Assembly (NCBI GenBank): GCA_013151835.1
Contig: JAADHK010000026.1
Location: 1-47,922 of the forward strand
Reading direction: 5' to 3'
DNA from: Deltaproteobacteria bacterium
GTDB taxonomy: Bacteria; Desulfobacterota; Desulfobacteria; Desulfobacterales; Desulfosalsimonadaceae
Length of the DNA: 47,922 nucleotides
In this document: positions 17,796-25,989 of the stretch, one piece after another
How positions within the stretch are numbered: the stretch's first letter is position 1
Layout of the letters: every line of letters begins with the position of its first letter
Notes under the pieces: model-generated
What the model was told of the DNA's origin: nothing
The model's database searches: none
The model's input: the letters and a program-made list of their open reading frames with translations, nothing else
Position numbers and translations under genes: made by a program

Positions 17796-17919
17796 CGGCT
17801 TCGTAAAAAGGCCGTCTACGGCGTTGCGCTTCGCCGGGAAAATGCTCAACGTACGGAAAGTACGCCTCCGCCTTTCCCGGCTTGCGCGCCTTGTATACGG
17901 CTCTTTTTACGAAGCCGTC
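17794..17919 (+). repeat. Palindromic element, family R2, copy b
   Basis: Perfect 17-bp inverted ends, GACGGCTTCGTAAAAAG and CTTTTTACGAAGCCGTC, enclose an internal hairpin GGGAAAATG...CCTTTCCC. It overlaps the stop codon of the DUF711 gene. Same orientation as copy a. No flanking duplication was recognised. Confidence 0.85.
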
Positions 17920-17956
17920 GAGCGTGTTGGTGAAAAAAGCGGTTTATATAAAGCAG

Positions 17957-17975
17957 GCCGGGTTTCTTACCCGGC
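17957..17975. other. Small perfect hairpin
   Basis: GCCGGGT and ACCCGGC (7 bp each) close a TTCTT loop, in the gene-free stretch between repeats R2b and R3e. No U-run follows, so a simple terminator is unlikely. It may be structure in the response-regulator leader. Confidence 0.35.
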
Positions 17976-18016
17976 AATTGGCGGGAAAGAATCCCTACAA
18001 TTGTAACGTCAATTAT

Positions 18017-18108
18017 GAAGTTGCTTAAAAGCTTTTTATGGCGTTTTGAACGCCACTATATCCAAAAACAACTTTTAAATGATATCAATCTGTTAAAAAT
18101 TAGTTATT
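18017..18108 (+). repeat. Palindrome-containing repeat, family R3, copy e
   Basis: Contains the hairpin GGCGTTTTGAACGCC, followed by CACTATATCCAAAAACAACTT. It aligns with the reverse complement of 10452-10544 over about 90 bp. It ends about 20 bp before the response-regulator ATG, and its A/T-rich distal part may contain that gene's promoter. Confidence 0.75.
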
Positions 18109-18130
18109 TAAAAGTCAGGAGAGACCGGCC

Positions 18131-18760
18131 ATGATAAAAATTATGATTGCGGACGATCATGCCGTTGTCCGGGAAGGGCTTAAACAGATTATCTCGGATA
18201 CACCGAACATGATTGTGGTGGCCGAGGCGGAAAACGGCGATACGGTTATGGAGATGCTTGGCCGCGTAAAACCCGACGTGATTGTGCTGGACATCTCCAT
18301 GCCGGATACGAACATCATCGAACTTTTAAAAGCAATAAATGCCAGCAAGCAAAAGGTCCGGGTCCTGGTTTTAAGCATGCACCCGGAGAGCCAGTACGCA
18401 GAACGGGTTTTTGCAGCCGGGGCCTGCGGCTACCTTACCAAGGACAGCGCGCCGGATCTGCTTATCACCGCCATAAGAAAAGTGGCCGCAAACAAACACT
18501 ACGTCAGCGAATCATTGGGGGAGGCCCTGGCATCCAGGCTGGATAGAAATGCCGAAAGGCCCTTGCATCAAAGCCTTTCCAACCGGGAATACCAGGTTCT
18601 CTGCATGTTCGCATCAGGTAAAACAGTCAAGGAAATTGCCGAAGACCTGTGCTTGAGTGATAAGACCATAAGCACATACAGGAAAAGAATTTTAGAAAAA
18701 ATGGGTATGGAAACAAATGCCGAATTAATCCGGTACGCAATCAGGCATAATCTGGTGTAA
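18131..18760 (+). CDS. NarL/FixJ-type response regulator
   Basis: 209 residues. The receiver domain has the acidic pocket ADDH (7-10), the phosphoacceptor D54 in LDISMPD, and the switch residues in LVLSMH and YLTKDSAPD. The C-terminal LuxR-type helix-turn-helix is SNREYQVLCMFASGKTVKEIAEDLCLSDKTI. The ATG follows an AGGAGAG site. It faces the histidine kinase at 18765-20276 tail to tail, 4 bp apart, so it is likely the partner of that kinase even though the two genes converge. Confidence 0.92.
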   Translation: MIKIMIADDHAVVREGLKQIISDTPNMIVVAEAENGDTVMEMLGRVKPDVIVLDISMPDTNIIELLKAINASKQKVRVLVLSMHPESQYAERVFAAGACGYLTKDSAPDLLITAIRKVAANKHYVSESLGEALASRLDRNAERPLHQSLSNREYQVLCMFASGKTVKEIAEDLCLSDKTISTYRKRILEKMGMETNAELIRYAIRHNLV

Positions 18761-18764
18761 GCCC

Positions 18765-20276
18765 CTATGATACCGTGCATGGTATCCTCACCACCACCCT
18801 GGTCCCTTTTCCGGATGTGGATTTAATCTCCGCCGTACCTCCGGCCGTCAAGGCCCGTTCCCTTATCCCCATCAGGCCGAAAGCATCGTCTCTGGTCATT
18901 GTCTCATGAGACATGCCGATCCCGTTATCCCTTATCTCAAGCACGGTTGCGCCTTTTTTTTTCGATAACCTCACCCATGCCCCGGAAGCCCGTGAATGAC
19001 GGGCGATATTGGTGAGGGATTCCTGGCAGATCCTGAAAAGGGTGACGGATGTTTTTTCACCAAGCCCGTGATCATCACAATTTTTCTTAAACTCAGCCCG
19101 TATCCCCATCCTTTTAGCAAAATCATTCACCTGCCATTCAAGGGCTGCGCCAAGGCCGATATCGTTTAAAAGGGGGGGCCTTAATTCGGAGGTAATCCGC
19201 TGAACCGACCGTATGGCATTATCCACCAGATCCATGATTCCAAGCGCCTTTTTTTCAGCACCCGCATCAAGGCCGAGCCGTTTTTTAATCCATGCGACAT
19301 CGATTTTTACGGCGGTAAGAACCTGACCCAGGTCATCGTGAATTTCCCTTGCGATCCGGGTCCGTTCCCGCTCTCTTGCGGTTTCAATATAATCGGAAAG
19401 GTTTCTCAGCCGCTCCCTTGATTGCTCAAGCTTGTCCCCGATTCTTTTCAAATCGGTAATATCATGTGCGAACACGGCCACATGGCTTACCTTTTCGGAA
19501 GAATCGAATACAGGATGAAGATTCGTATAGTTCCACATTCCGTCTCTTTCATCCAGCATGGTTGTGGGCCGGCCGGTTTCAAATACCGAGTCCACATTTG
19601 CCTTTCGTTTTTCGGCAATTGGCCCGGGAAACAAATCCCAGATAACGCATCCGATCATATCTTCCCTGGTCCTGTTGAAGCGGCACGCATATTCAAGGTT
19701 TGATTCAACGATAATGCCATCCGGGTCGAGAAGAACCACCGCATCCGTCGTGGCTTCCAGCATGGCCCGTGTGAGCCGCTCTTTTTTTTGAAGACTCTCG
19801 GATGCAAGGGTCCTTTCCCTTTCCATTTTTTTTTGGCGTGTGATATCCCGCGATATCTCGATTACGGCCATGGGGCGGCCGTCTTCATCAAAAATTACAG
19901 GACTTGCCGTGCACAAAAAATTAAGTTTATTGCCATTCGCTACGACAACAACGGTTTCATGCTCGTGGACTCCGGCATCGGCAAACGCACTCTCAACAAT
20001 ACAGGGAGAGCATGGCTGGTATGCCCCGTGGTATGCGGCATGACATTTTTTCCCAACAAGATCCCGGCCAAAGTAACACTTAGCTACATCGTTTACCCAT
20101 AGGATATCATGATTTTTGGCAATTACGCTCATATGATCCGTAACAGCCCGGCATATACCTGCAAACCCTTCCCCGCCCTTGGAAAGAAGCCGTGTTATTT
20201 CATTTGAAACAGCCATTGTTTCCACTGGCTTTGCAACCTGTGATCCCATTGCGCCATGTCCTGGTTTTTCTGCCAA
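18765..20276 (-). CDS. Cytoplasmic PAS-PAS sensor histidine kinase (HisKA_3/NarX-like)
   Basis: 503 residues, with no membrane segment. The first PAS domain (about 30-150) carries a cysteine pair in PCSPC after KKCHAAYHG, a pattern found in many Desulfobacterota PAS modules. The second PAS domain (about 165-280) is followed by a coiled coil. The HisKA_3 phosphoacceptor is in REIHDDLGQVL, and the ATPase has NGIGMS and GLMGIRERA. The reading frame opens with TTG at 20276 behind an AGAGGTG site; a later ATG at 20216 (MAVSNE) is the alternative. It converges on the response regulator and would phosphorylate it. The signal is unknown; the cysteines may suit redox or metal sensing. Confidence 0.9.
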   Translation of the reverse strand: MAEKPGHGAMGSQVAKPVETMAVSNEITRLLSKGGEGFAGICRAVTDHMSVIAKNHDILWVNDVAKCYFGRDLVGKKCHAAYHGAYQPCSPCIVESAFADAGVHEHETVVVVANGNKLNFLCTASPVIFDEDGRPMAVIEISRDITRQKKMERERTLASESLQKKERLTRAMLEATTDAVVLLDPDGIIVESNLEYACRFNRTREDMIGCVIWDLFPGPIAEKRKANVDSVFETGRPTTMLDERDGMWNYTNLHPVFDSSEKVSHVAVFAHDITDLKRIGDKLEQSRERLRNLSDYIETARERERTRIAREIHDDLGQVLTAVKIDVAWIKKRLGLDAGAEKKALGIMDLVDNAIRSVQRITSELRPPLLNDIGLGAALEWQVNDFAKRMGIRAEFKKNCDDHGLGEKTSVTLFRICQESLTNIARHSRASGAWVRLSKKKGATVLEIRDNGIGMSHETMTRDDAFGLMGIRERALTAGGTAEIKSTSGKGTRVVVRIPCTVS

Positions 20277-20397
20277 GAGACACCTCTTTGTCGACTTTGC
20301 GGCACTTAAGTATGTATTTTAGTGGATTATATAGGAGTTAAGGCGGAAAAGCAAGGTTTATGGGAGGGAAAAGTAACGAACTCGTAAAAAAGGATTT

Positions 20398-20427
20398 GTA
20401 TTAACGCCGCTTTCGCAGCGTTAATAC
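20398..20427. other. Perfect 10-bp hairpin in an intergenic gap
   Basis: GTATTAACGC and GCGTTAATAC pair across a CGCTTTCGCA loop region. Just upstream is AACTCGTAAAAAAGG, related to the terminal core of the R1/R2 repeats. The gap 20277-20605 (329 bp) between the kinase start and the gspB stop has no gene-like frame. It probably holds the kinase promoter and this small repeat. Confidence 0.5.
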
Positions 20428-20605
20428 GGGCCGGAGGAAGAAATGAAAAAGCGCCTAGCCATGAAACGCAGTATAGATTGATAAAAAAGAAAAAGATATC
20501 CTCTTTTGTCTGATTTTTTTGTAGGATCTTTTCTCAAAAAAATGTAGGGATTGCCCTACAAATCCGGAACGGGCAGAGAAAAATATAAAAGGATTACATG
20601 TCTTT

Positions 20606-21256
20606 TCACCTTCTTAGCGCAAATGACAACTTGCCTGTATTTTCACCCTTTTTCATGAGTACGACATCAGGTGTAATCTCCTTTATCACATACCCCTCCA
20701 CCCCTTCACCTTCGTGGCAGATCCGGTTGTTGATGACCGCCATCCGCCTTGCCGGTGACGGAGACCATGAAATTGCCTGGAGTTTAAGACCGGCTGCATC
20801 TCCTATTTCCTTTGGCTCGGGCTCGTATTTTGGGAACTTTTTTACCATAATGGGAGCCGATTTAAGTCCGGTGGCCGTTTTGGGAGAATTCAAGGCCAGG
20901 TCATTCATGGCGGGTTTTACGGGGATTTGCGCTGCGGGGGCGGCATTCTCAGTTGCTTTCATCAAAAGAGCAGGTTTTTTTCCAGCCAAAACAACCGGTT
21001 TTTGAGAGACCCCGGCCGGCGAGGGCTGTTTTTCGATCCGCCTGGAAGCTTCGGTCACCGGCACATGGGCCGGACCCGATATAAAATACAAGGCCCCGGC
21101 TCCGGATACAATGAGTATAACCAGTACAAGAAAAAAGGCACGGGCTGTTTGCCCCTGGCGCCCGGATGCACTGCCGACGGGAAGTTCAGGAACCGCCGCC
21201 CTTCCCGATGCGGTATCTCGTTCCAGTTTTTTCAAAGCCCTTAAAATCGAACTCAC
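20606..21256 (-). CDS. gspB: General secretion pathway protein B-like (GspB, C-terminal T2SSB domain)
   Basis: 216 residues: a short N-terminal cytoplasmic segment (MSSILRALKKLERD), one transmembrane helix (about 41-62), a low-complexity Pro/Ala-rich periplasmic region, and a C-terminal T2SSB/PulB-like domain (LQAISWSPSPARRMAVIN...). GspB works with GspA to place the type II secretin in the peptidoglycan layer. It overlaps the gspA gene by 4 bp (ATGA), so the two are translationally coupled. The C-terminal domain carries the family signature; the middle is hypervariable, as usual. Confidence 0.88.
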   Translation of the reverse strand: MSSILRALKKLERDTASGRAAVPELPVGSASGRQGQTARAFFLVLVILIVSGAGALYFISGPAHVPVTEASRRIEKQPSPAGVSQKPVVLAGKKPALLMKATENAAPAAQIPVKPAMNDLALNSPKTATGLKSAPIMVKKFPKYEPEPKEIGDAAGLKLQAISWSPSPARRMAVINNRICHEGEGVEGYVIKEITPDVVLMKKGENTGKLSFALRR

Positions 21257-23070
21257 TTTGCCGGCTCCTGTCGGGTGTCTCCGTCATACGCATCAGGAAC
21301 AGGACGGCCGGAAACAGACTCGGGCTCCTGCAGTCGTGCTATGAGAAGCGCGGGATTGTCATTATATAAAACAATTCTTGTGAGCGGCCCCACGTAACCA
21401 TCGGCAGGGATATGATGCGCGGACTGTAAGGCCTTAATCACGGATCGTGTGAGGGGATCGTAAACCGGACTTATCCGCACCTGTTTATATCCCATTTCCC
21501 GCAGGTGCATCTTTAAGGTGATAATCGATTCCCCGGGAGCGCTTGTGGGGATTACCCCCTTATAATTATAAAAATCCTTCCAAAAAACAAAGGCTTTTCC
21601 CGTCCAATGGCGAATCATCACGTCCGGAGGCGTTGTTATTGCTTCCGATCCATCCTTTTTTTCCAGTACAAGACCGTCCGGTGATGTCCCGGTAACAGCC
21701 AGGTAGACAAAAGCGCTGCTCTGCGGGGATGCAAAGCGGAGTACGGCGCACAGCCCCAGGTTAAAAACAAGATCTAAATCTCCGTCTATCACCTGGAATT
21801 TAAGGCCCTTTTTCAGGGCAAGGGCATTGAAAAACCGGTCATCATCCTTTATGGCCGAAATATCGGGAGAAATATCAGGGTCGGTATTCCATTTGCGCAA
21901 AACCAAGGCTGCGGATTCAGATCGGGAATCACCTGCGGCAAGGTTTTCAAGCAGTTTGTTAAACCCTTTGAGATCAAGGGCGCTTTTGCAGACGATTTCC
22001 CTCGGACCGGAGATGTCGGCCTTTATTTCAGGCGCTGGGCTTTCAATCGTTTTTACCTCTTTACGGCGATCGGCCGATTTTTTATGGGCCGATGGGGCCG
22101 GCTTCACAAAAGACGTGACTTCGGTAGTTGCCGGAGGCAAAAAAGAAAACCCGGCCATGTGCCCAATGCCTCCCGCCTGCCACGCCAGCAGAACGAAAAT
22201 AAGCATAAGGCCCGCCAGGATAACACCGCCTGAAAAGTTTTTACCGGCTGATTTTCCGGGGTCGCCTCTCTGCGACAATTCGGATATTGCCGCAGCCGCG
22301 ATCCTTCCCGAAATCCTGCGGCGGTTGAAACCGTATGCGGTCAAAAGCACCCTGTCACAGCAGATATTTATCAGCCTTGGAATACCACCGGAATATTTAT
22401 AAATCCTGCGAACCGCACCCCGTGAAAAAAGATTTGCCGACTTTCGGGAAGCGACAAAAACCCTGTGCCGGATATATGAGTATGTCTCCTTTAAGGATAG
22501 AGGTCTTAAGATACAGCTCAGGGATATGCGCTGGGAAAGCTGCCTCAACTCGTAGGAGTCGAGCATTTCCCCGAGTTCCGGCTGCCCCACGAGGATGATC
22601 TGAAGAAGCTTTTCCTTTGTTGTTTCCAGGTTGGAAAGAAGCCTGATCTGTTCAAGGACATCTTTTTTCAGGTTCTGGGCTTCGTCGATTATGAGAATCG
22701 CCTTTTTCCCTTCTCCCCTTTTTGCCATGAGAAACAGGTTTAACGCGTCAATTGATGCCTTTGTCCCCCCCCTGGATGGGGGAACCCCGAACTCGTCATT
22801 TATGGCGCAAAGAAGGTCGTCTGCGTCCATCTTGGGATTAAAAATATAAGCCGACTCGGTTTCCGGCCCAAGGCCTTCGAGAAATGCACGGCATAGCATG
22901 GTCTTCCCGCACCCGACCTCGCCGATGATTTCCACGAATCCCTCGCCGTGATCCACCGCGTACTTCAAATGGCAGAGCGCTTCGTCATGGCTTTTACTCA
23001 AAAAAAGATAGTCCGGGTCCGGAACCAGCTTAAACGGGCGCTCGGAAAATCCGAAAAATTGCCTGTACAT
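21253..23070 (-). CDS. gspA: GspA/ExeA-type AAA ATPase with C-terminal peptidoglycan-binding domain
   Basis: 605 residues. The N-terminal AAA domain opens with the ExeA hallmark YRQFFGFSERPFKLVPDPDYLF. Walker A is GEVGCGKT (about 52-59), Walker B is ILIIDEAQN, and ends with GGIPRLINICCDR. A transmembrane segment lies near 280-300 (GGVILAGLMLIFVLLAW). The periplasmic half ends in a peptidoglycan-binding module (TLKMHLREMGYKQVRISP...IKALQSAHHIPADGYVGPLTR). It assists assembly of the type II secretin through the cell wall. It is the first gene of the gspAB unit; no other type II genes are in the window. Confidence 0.92.
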   Translation of the reverse strand: MYRQFFGFSERPFKLVPDPDYLFLSKSHDEALCHLKYAVDHGEGFVEIIGEVGCGKTMLCRAFLEGLGPETESAYIFNPKMDADDLLCAINDEFGVPPSRGGTKASIDALNLFLMAKRGEGKKAILIIDEAQNLKKDVLEQIRLLSNLETTKEKLLQIILVGQPELGEMLDSYELRQLSQRISLSCILRPLSLKETYSYIRHRVFVASRKSANLFSRGAVRRIYKYSGGIPRLINICCDRVLLTAYGFNRRRISGRIAAAAISELSQRGDPGKSAGKNFSGGVILAGLMLIFVLLAWQAGGIGHMAGFSFLPPATTEVTSFVKPAPSAHKKSADRRKEVKTIESPAPEIKADISGPREIVCKSALDLKGFNKLLENLAAGDSRSESAALVLRKWNTDPDISPDISAIKDDDRFFNALALKKGLKFQVIDGDLDLVFNLGLCAVLRFASPQSSAFVYLAVTGTSPDGLVLEKKDGSEAITTPPDVMIRHWTGKAFVFWKDFYNYKGVIPTSAPGESIITLKMHLREMGYKQVRISPVYDPLTRSVIKALQSAHHIPADGYVGPLTRIVLYNDNPALLIARLQEPESVSGRPVPDAYDGDTRQEPAK

Positions 23071-23205
23071 GGATGATATTTTCCTTCCGAATCATTTGCG
23101 GCACAATTCCTTACATTTCAAACGAAGTCTACCCTAGTTTAAAACCCGAATCGATGTCAACAGGGAATATGCGCTGTAAATCCGGATTTGCGATATGATA
23201 AAGGC

Positions 23206-23233
23206 TTGCATTTGCGGCGGGTTCTGCTAAAAT
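23206..23233 (+). promoter_or_regulatory. Candidate sigma-70-type promoter toward plsC
   Basis: TTGCAT (23206-23211), 16 bp, then TAAAAT (23228-23233), about 190 bp ahead of plsC. The gap 23071-23423 (353 bp) also holds an R1-like repeat fragment and a weak 38-codon frame at 23256-23372 without a ribosome site. Confidence 0.4.
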
Positions 23234-23356
23234 AATCCGCAAATATAATCAGCCATGGGGGGCATGAGGGTCTGCGACATCGTCCTTAAAAACGCAGTGT
23301 TGCAAGGCATAACCCGTTTTTACCGGGGCGGTCGTATAAAAGAAAATACATGTCCT

Positions 23357-23390
23357 GATGGCGTCGTTTAAAGCACCATATGCTGCGTTA
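23357..23390 (+). repeat. Degenerate left-end fragment of an R1-like MITE
   Basis: GATGGCGTCGTTTAAAGC and the following ...ATATGCTGCGTTA resemble the first ~34 bp of R1 (GATGGCGTCGTAAAAAGTC...TACTGCGTT). No right end or duplication is visible, so it is either a relic or chance similarity of a short run. Confidence 0.4.
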
Positions 23391-23423
23391 CCGCATTGAC
23401 TACTGGAAGGATGGCCGAAACCG

Positions 23424-24179
23424 ATGAAGAATAAATTGGTCGTTATTGGCTGGTTTACGTTTGTAATACTTACATCCCTTGTCTTTTTTCCGATCGCCCT
23501 GATTATCCGTGTGCTGACCGCCCCCTTCGACCGGCGGCTGGCACTCCTCCAGCAGTTCACCTGCTTCTGGGGGTCTTTGTATACATGGATTATGCCCGCC
23601 TGGAAGGCCCGTGTGGAAGGGCGCGATAATATTGAAAAAAAAGAGACTTACATGGTGATCTCAAATCACCAGTCCCTGCTGGATATCCTCATGCTTTTCA
23701 CCCTTTTTTTCCATTTCAAATTTGTTTCAAAAATAGAAATATTTAAAATCCCGCTTATCGGATGGAACATGTATCTGAACCGCTACATCCGGCTCAAGCG
23801 CGGGGACAAAAAAAGCATCGCCAAGATGATGAAAGACGCCGAACAAAGTCTTTCCGAAGGCAATTCCATCCTTATGTTTCCCGAAGGAACGCGCTCGTTT
23901 GACGGAAAGATCAAGGCCTTCAAGCCGGGTGCGTTCATTATGGCAAAAAAGATGAAGCTGCCGATCCTGCCGATTGTAATAAGCGGCACGAATGCGGCCC
24001 TTCCAAAGCACGACATCGATTTTCACGGCAGGCAGGCCATACGTATCAGGATACTGGAGCCTGTTGCCTATGAGCGATTCGAAGATCTTTCCGTGGATGA
24101 ATTATCGGATTTAATGCGCAATAAGATGATCCGGGTCCTTGATGAGCTGGATTCAATGCAGGATATCAGCGGCGCATAA
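23424..24179 (+). CDS. plsC: 1-acyl-sn-glycerol-3-phosphate acyltransferase
   Basis: 251 residues. The acyltransferase box NHQSLLD gives the catalytic H-x4-D. The glycerophosphate-binding box is FPEGTRS, and VSKIEIFKIPLIGWNM lies between. One N-terminal membrane helix (residues 6-28) anchors it in the inner membrane. It transfers an acyl chain to lysophosphatidate in phospholipid synthesis. Its last 14 bp overlap the end of the GT-Nudix gene on the other strand. It stands alone, with the gspA gene diverging upstream. Confidence 0.93.
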   Translation: MKNKLVVIGWFTFVILTSLVFFPIALIIRVLTAPFDRRLALLQQFTCFWGSLYTWIMPAWKARVEGRDNIEKKETYMVISNHQSLLDILMLFTLFFHFKFVSKIEIFKIPLIGWNMYLNRYIRLKRGDKKSIAKMMKDAEQSLSEGNSILMFPEGTRSFDGKIKAFKPGAFIMAKKMKLPILPIVISGTNAALPKHDIDFHGRQAIRIRILEPVAYERFEDLSVDELSDLMRNKMIRVLDELDSMQDISGA

Positions 24180-25800
24180 GATCAAAGGATTTTTTCGCCA
24201 TCCAGTCGGTAAACCGGTCAAACTCGTCTTCAAAATTATCGCTCAAAACACCGGTGCCGAACGCTGCGCGTATCTCTTCTACTTCCCAGAAGCGGACCGA
24301 TTCAATTTCCTTTTCATTGTGCCGAAAATTCCCGTCATACAGGCATACATGGGTAAAAACCAGCTCGGACTCAAAATCGTTTGAATGGATATAGGAATAA
24401 CAGGGCACGGCATCTTTCGGCCTAATGCCGAGTTCCTCCTCGGTCTCCCGCACAAGTGACTCTTCCACGGTTTCACCGCAGTCCACATGCCCTCCCACGG
24501 AGGTGTCCCATCTGCCGGGCGCAACCCTTTTTTGGGGCGAACGCTTCTGCAGCAGTATTCGTCCGGCGGAGTCAATTACCATAAGATGTATCACGCGATG
24601 AAGCAGGTTATTGTTCCCGTGTACGTTTCGTCTCGGTGCCGCGCCTACCACCTGACCTGACTCATCCACAATTTCCAGGATATCCATCTGTTTTGCAATG
24701 GCCCGACACACGAACCCGGCCGCGACATCCGCTCCGTTTTCGCACGCATGTTCCTGTTTGGGGCGGACGAGCGGGGCGGCAAGGGTCTCCACCCAGATTC
24801 CGGAATCAAAGTCAGCGGCGTCAATCTGAAACGAAAACATCCTGTTATTGATAAATGACTCCAGAAAGGGTGATTCCGGTGAATCCGGCCTGGACACATA
24901 ACCAAAGGGGGTCTTGCTGCAAAACGCCTCGGCAATGGTGGAGTATCCCGCCTTGCCCACCAGGATATCGGCCGCGTTGACCAGATCGGGATGATAAAAA
25001 TTCGATGCATGGGGAAGCAGCGTGACGTTTCCCCATGCTTCACCGGTTTTATCGATCCCGGGAAACGCACCCGGCACCACGAAATAAAAAGCGTTTCCCG
25101 ATGCCCGCAGGCAGTCGATAAACCCCGGGGTGTAGGGGACGCCGCCCATGGTGACAAGCACTATTTTCCGGTCGTCCTTTATGGAGAGCCGCCTTCGGAT
25201 TTCCATTTTTGACGTTTCGGGTTTTCTGGCAATCGGCCCGACCGTGGGGCATCCGGGATCAGGTCTGCACAGGGGTTCCGTCCGGATATGCAGATCAGCC
25301 TGTCCATAGAGATCGGAGAGATATTTGATATGTTTTTCAAGCCCCGATTCCCGATCGATATACCCTTCATACAGCCAGTCCCAGGTAAAATTTTCGATCA
25401 GAACCGAAAAAAGACCGGCTTTACGGGCAACCGCTATTCCAAGAGGCGCGATATCGCAGATCACACCCAGGCAGCCGGCGCCGGCGACCCTTTGCGCAAG
25501 ACCTTTGACGAGTTTGGTGTCATAGGGAAGAAGGGAATCAAGAGCCTGTTCAGTTTTACGAAGATCGGCGGCAAATGGCGTTGTCTGGACGAGGCCCACA
25601 TCCGTCACTGTCTCATGGTACACATAGGGGGGCCGCAGCGATTTTTGAAAAAACCACTCGGGCACGGTTGAAAATATAATAAATTCAACAAACGGCCATC
25701 TGGCGTAAATGGCGTTCATCACCGCCGAACTCCGGGCCGCATGCCCGAATCCGTGAGAAGAGACAAAATATGCTATCTTAATTTTCGGATCTGTTTTCAA
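24166..25800 (-). CDS. Glycosyltransferase (GT28/MurG-like) fused to a Nudix hydrolase
   Basis: 544 residues with two domains. The first ~380 are a GT-B glycosyltransferase: the glycine-rich acceptor loop GHGFGHAARS near residue 15, a donor half with VTMGGVPYTPG, then VNAADILVGKAGYSTIAEA, as in MurG and glycosyltransferase-28 proteins. The last ~160 form a complete Nudix hydrolase resembling IPP isomerase/YfcD, with the Nudix box GX5EX7REUXEEXGU intact at about 435-460 (all conserved E and R present). The reading frame is unbroken through the junction (about residue 390). The substrates are unknown; a nucleotide-sugar transferase coupled to a pyrophosphatase would be logical. Its 3' end overlaps plsC by 14 bp. 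Confidence 0.82.
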   Translation of the reverse strand: MKTDPKIKIAYFVSSHGFGHAARSSAVMNAIYARWPFVEFIIFSTVPEWFFQKSLRPPYVYHETVTDVGLVQTTPFAADLRKTEQALDSLLPYDTKLVKGLAQRVAGAGCLGVICDIAPLGIAVARKAGLFSVLIENFTWDWLYEGYIDRESGLEKHIKYLSDLYGQADLHIRTEPLCRPDPGCPTVGPIARKPETSKMEIRRRLSIKDDRKIVLVTMGGVPYTPGFIDCLRASGNAFYFVVPGAFPGIDKTGEAWGNVTLLPHASNFYHPDLVNAADILVGKAGYSTIAEAFCSKTPFGYVSRPDSPESPFLESFINNRMFSFQIDAADFDSGIWVETLAAPLVRPKQEHACENGADVAAGFVCRAIAKQMDILEIVDESGQVVGAAPRRNVHGNNNLLHRVIHLMVIDSAGRILLQKRSPQKRVAPGRWDTSVGGHVDCGETVEESLVRETEEELGIRPKDAVPCYSYIHSNDFESELVFTHVCLYDGNFRHNEKEIESVRFWEVEEIRAAFGTGVLSDNFEDEFDRFTDWMAKKSFDLMRR

Positions 25801-25833
25801 TTATACCTGATTATTTTCGCCCGGCCCAACAAT

Positions 25834-25989
25834 GATGGCGTCGTAAAAAGTCCCATCTACTGCGTTGTAGCGGGTCGCGAAATGCTCGGAATACTATATG
25901 TATACCTCCGCTTTCGCGACACCGCCTTGTATATGGAACTTGCAACGATGCCATCTTTACCGGGTTGTCTGACTTTTTACGAGTGCATC
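25834..25989 (+). mobile_element. MITE family R1, copy 3 (156 bp)
   Basis: Begins GATGGCGTCGTAAAAAGTC and ends GACTTTTTACGAGTGCATC. Perfect 6-bp duplication AACAAT (25828-25833 and 25990-25995). Its right end covers the 3' end of the DUF6178 gene: the stop and the last ~10 codons of that gene (- strand) are MITE sequence. It lies between two - strand genes. Confidence 0.9.

Noticed and set aside
23256-23372. 38-codon frame between gspA and plsC
   Set aside because: No ribosome site and no recognisable protein; its stop lies in an R1-like fragment.
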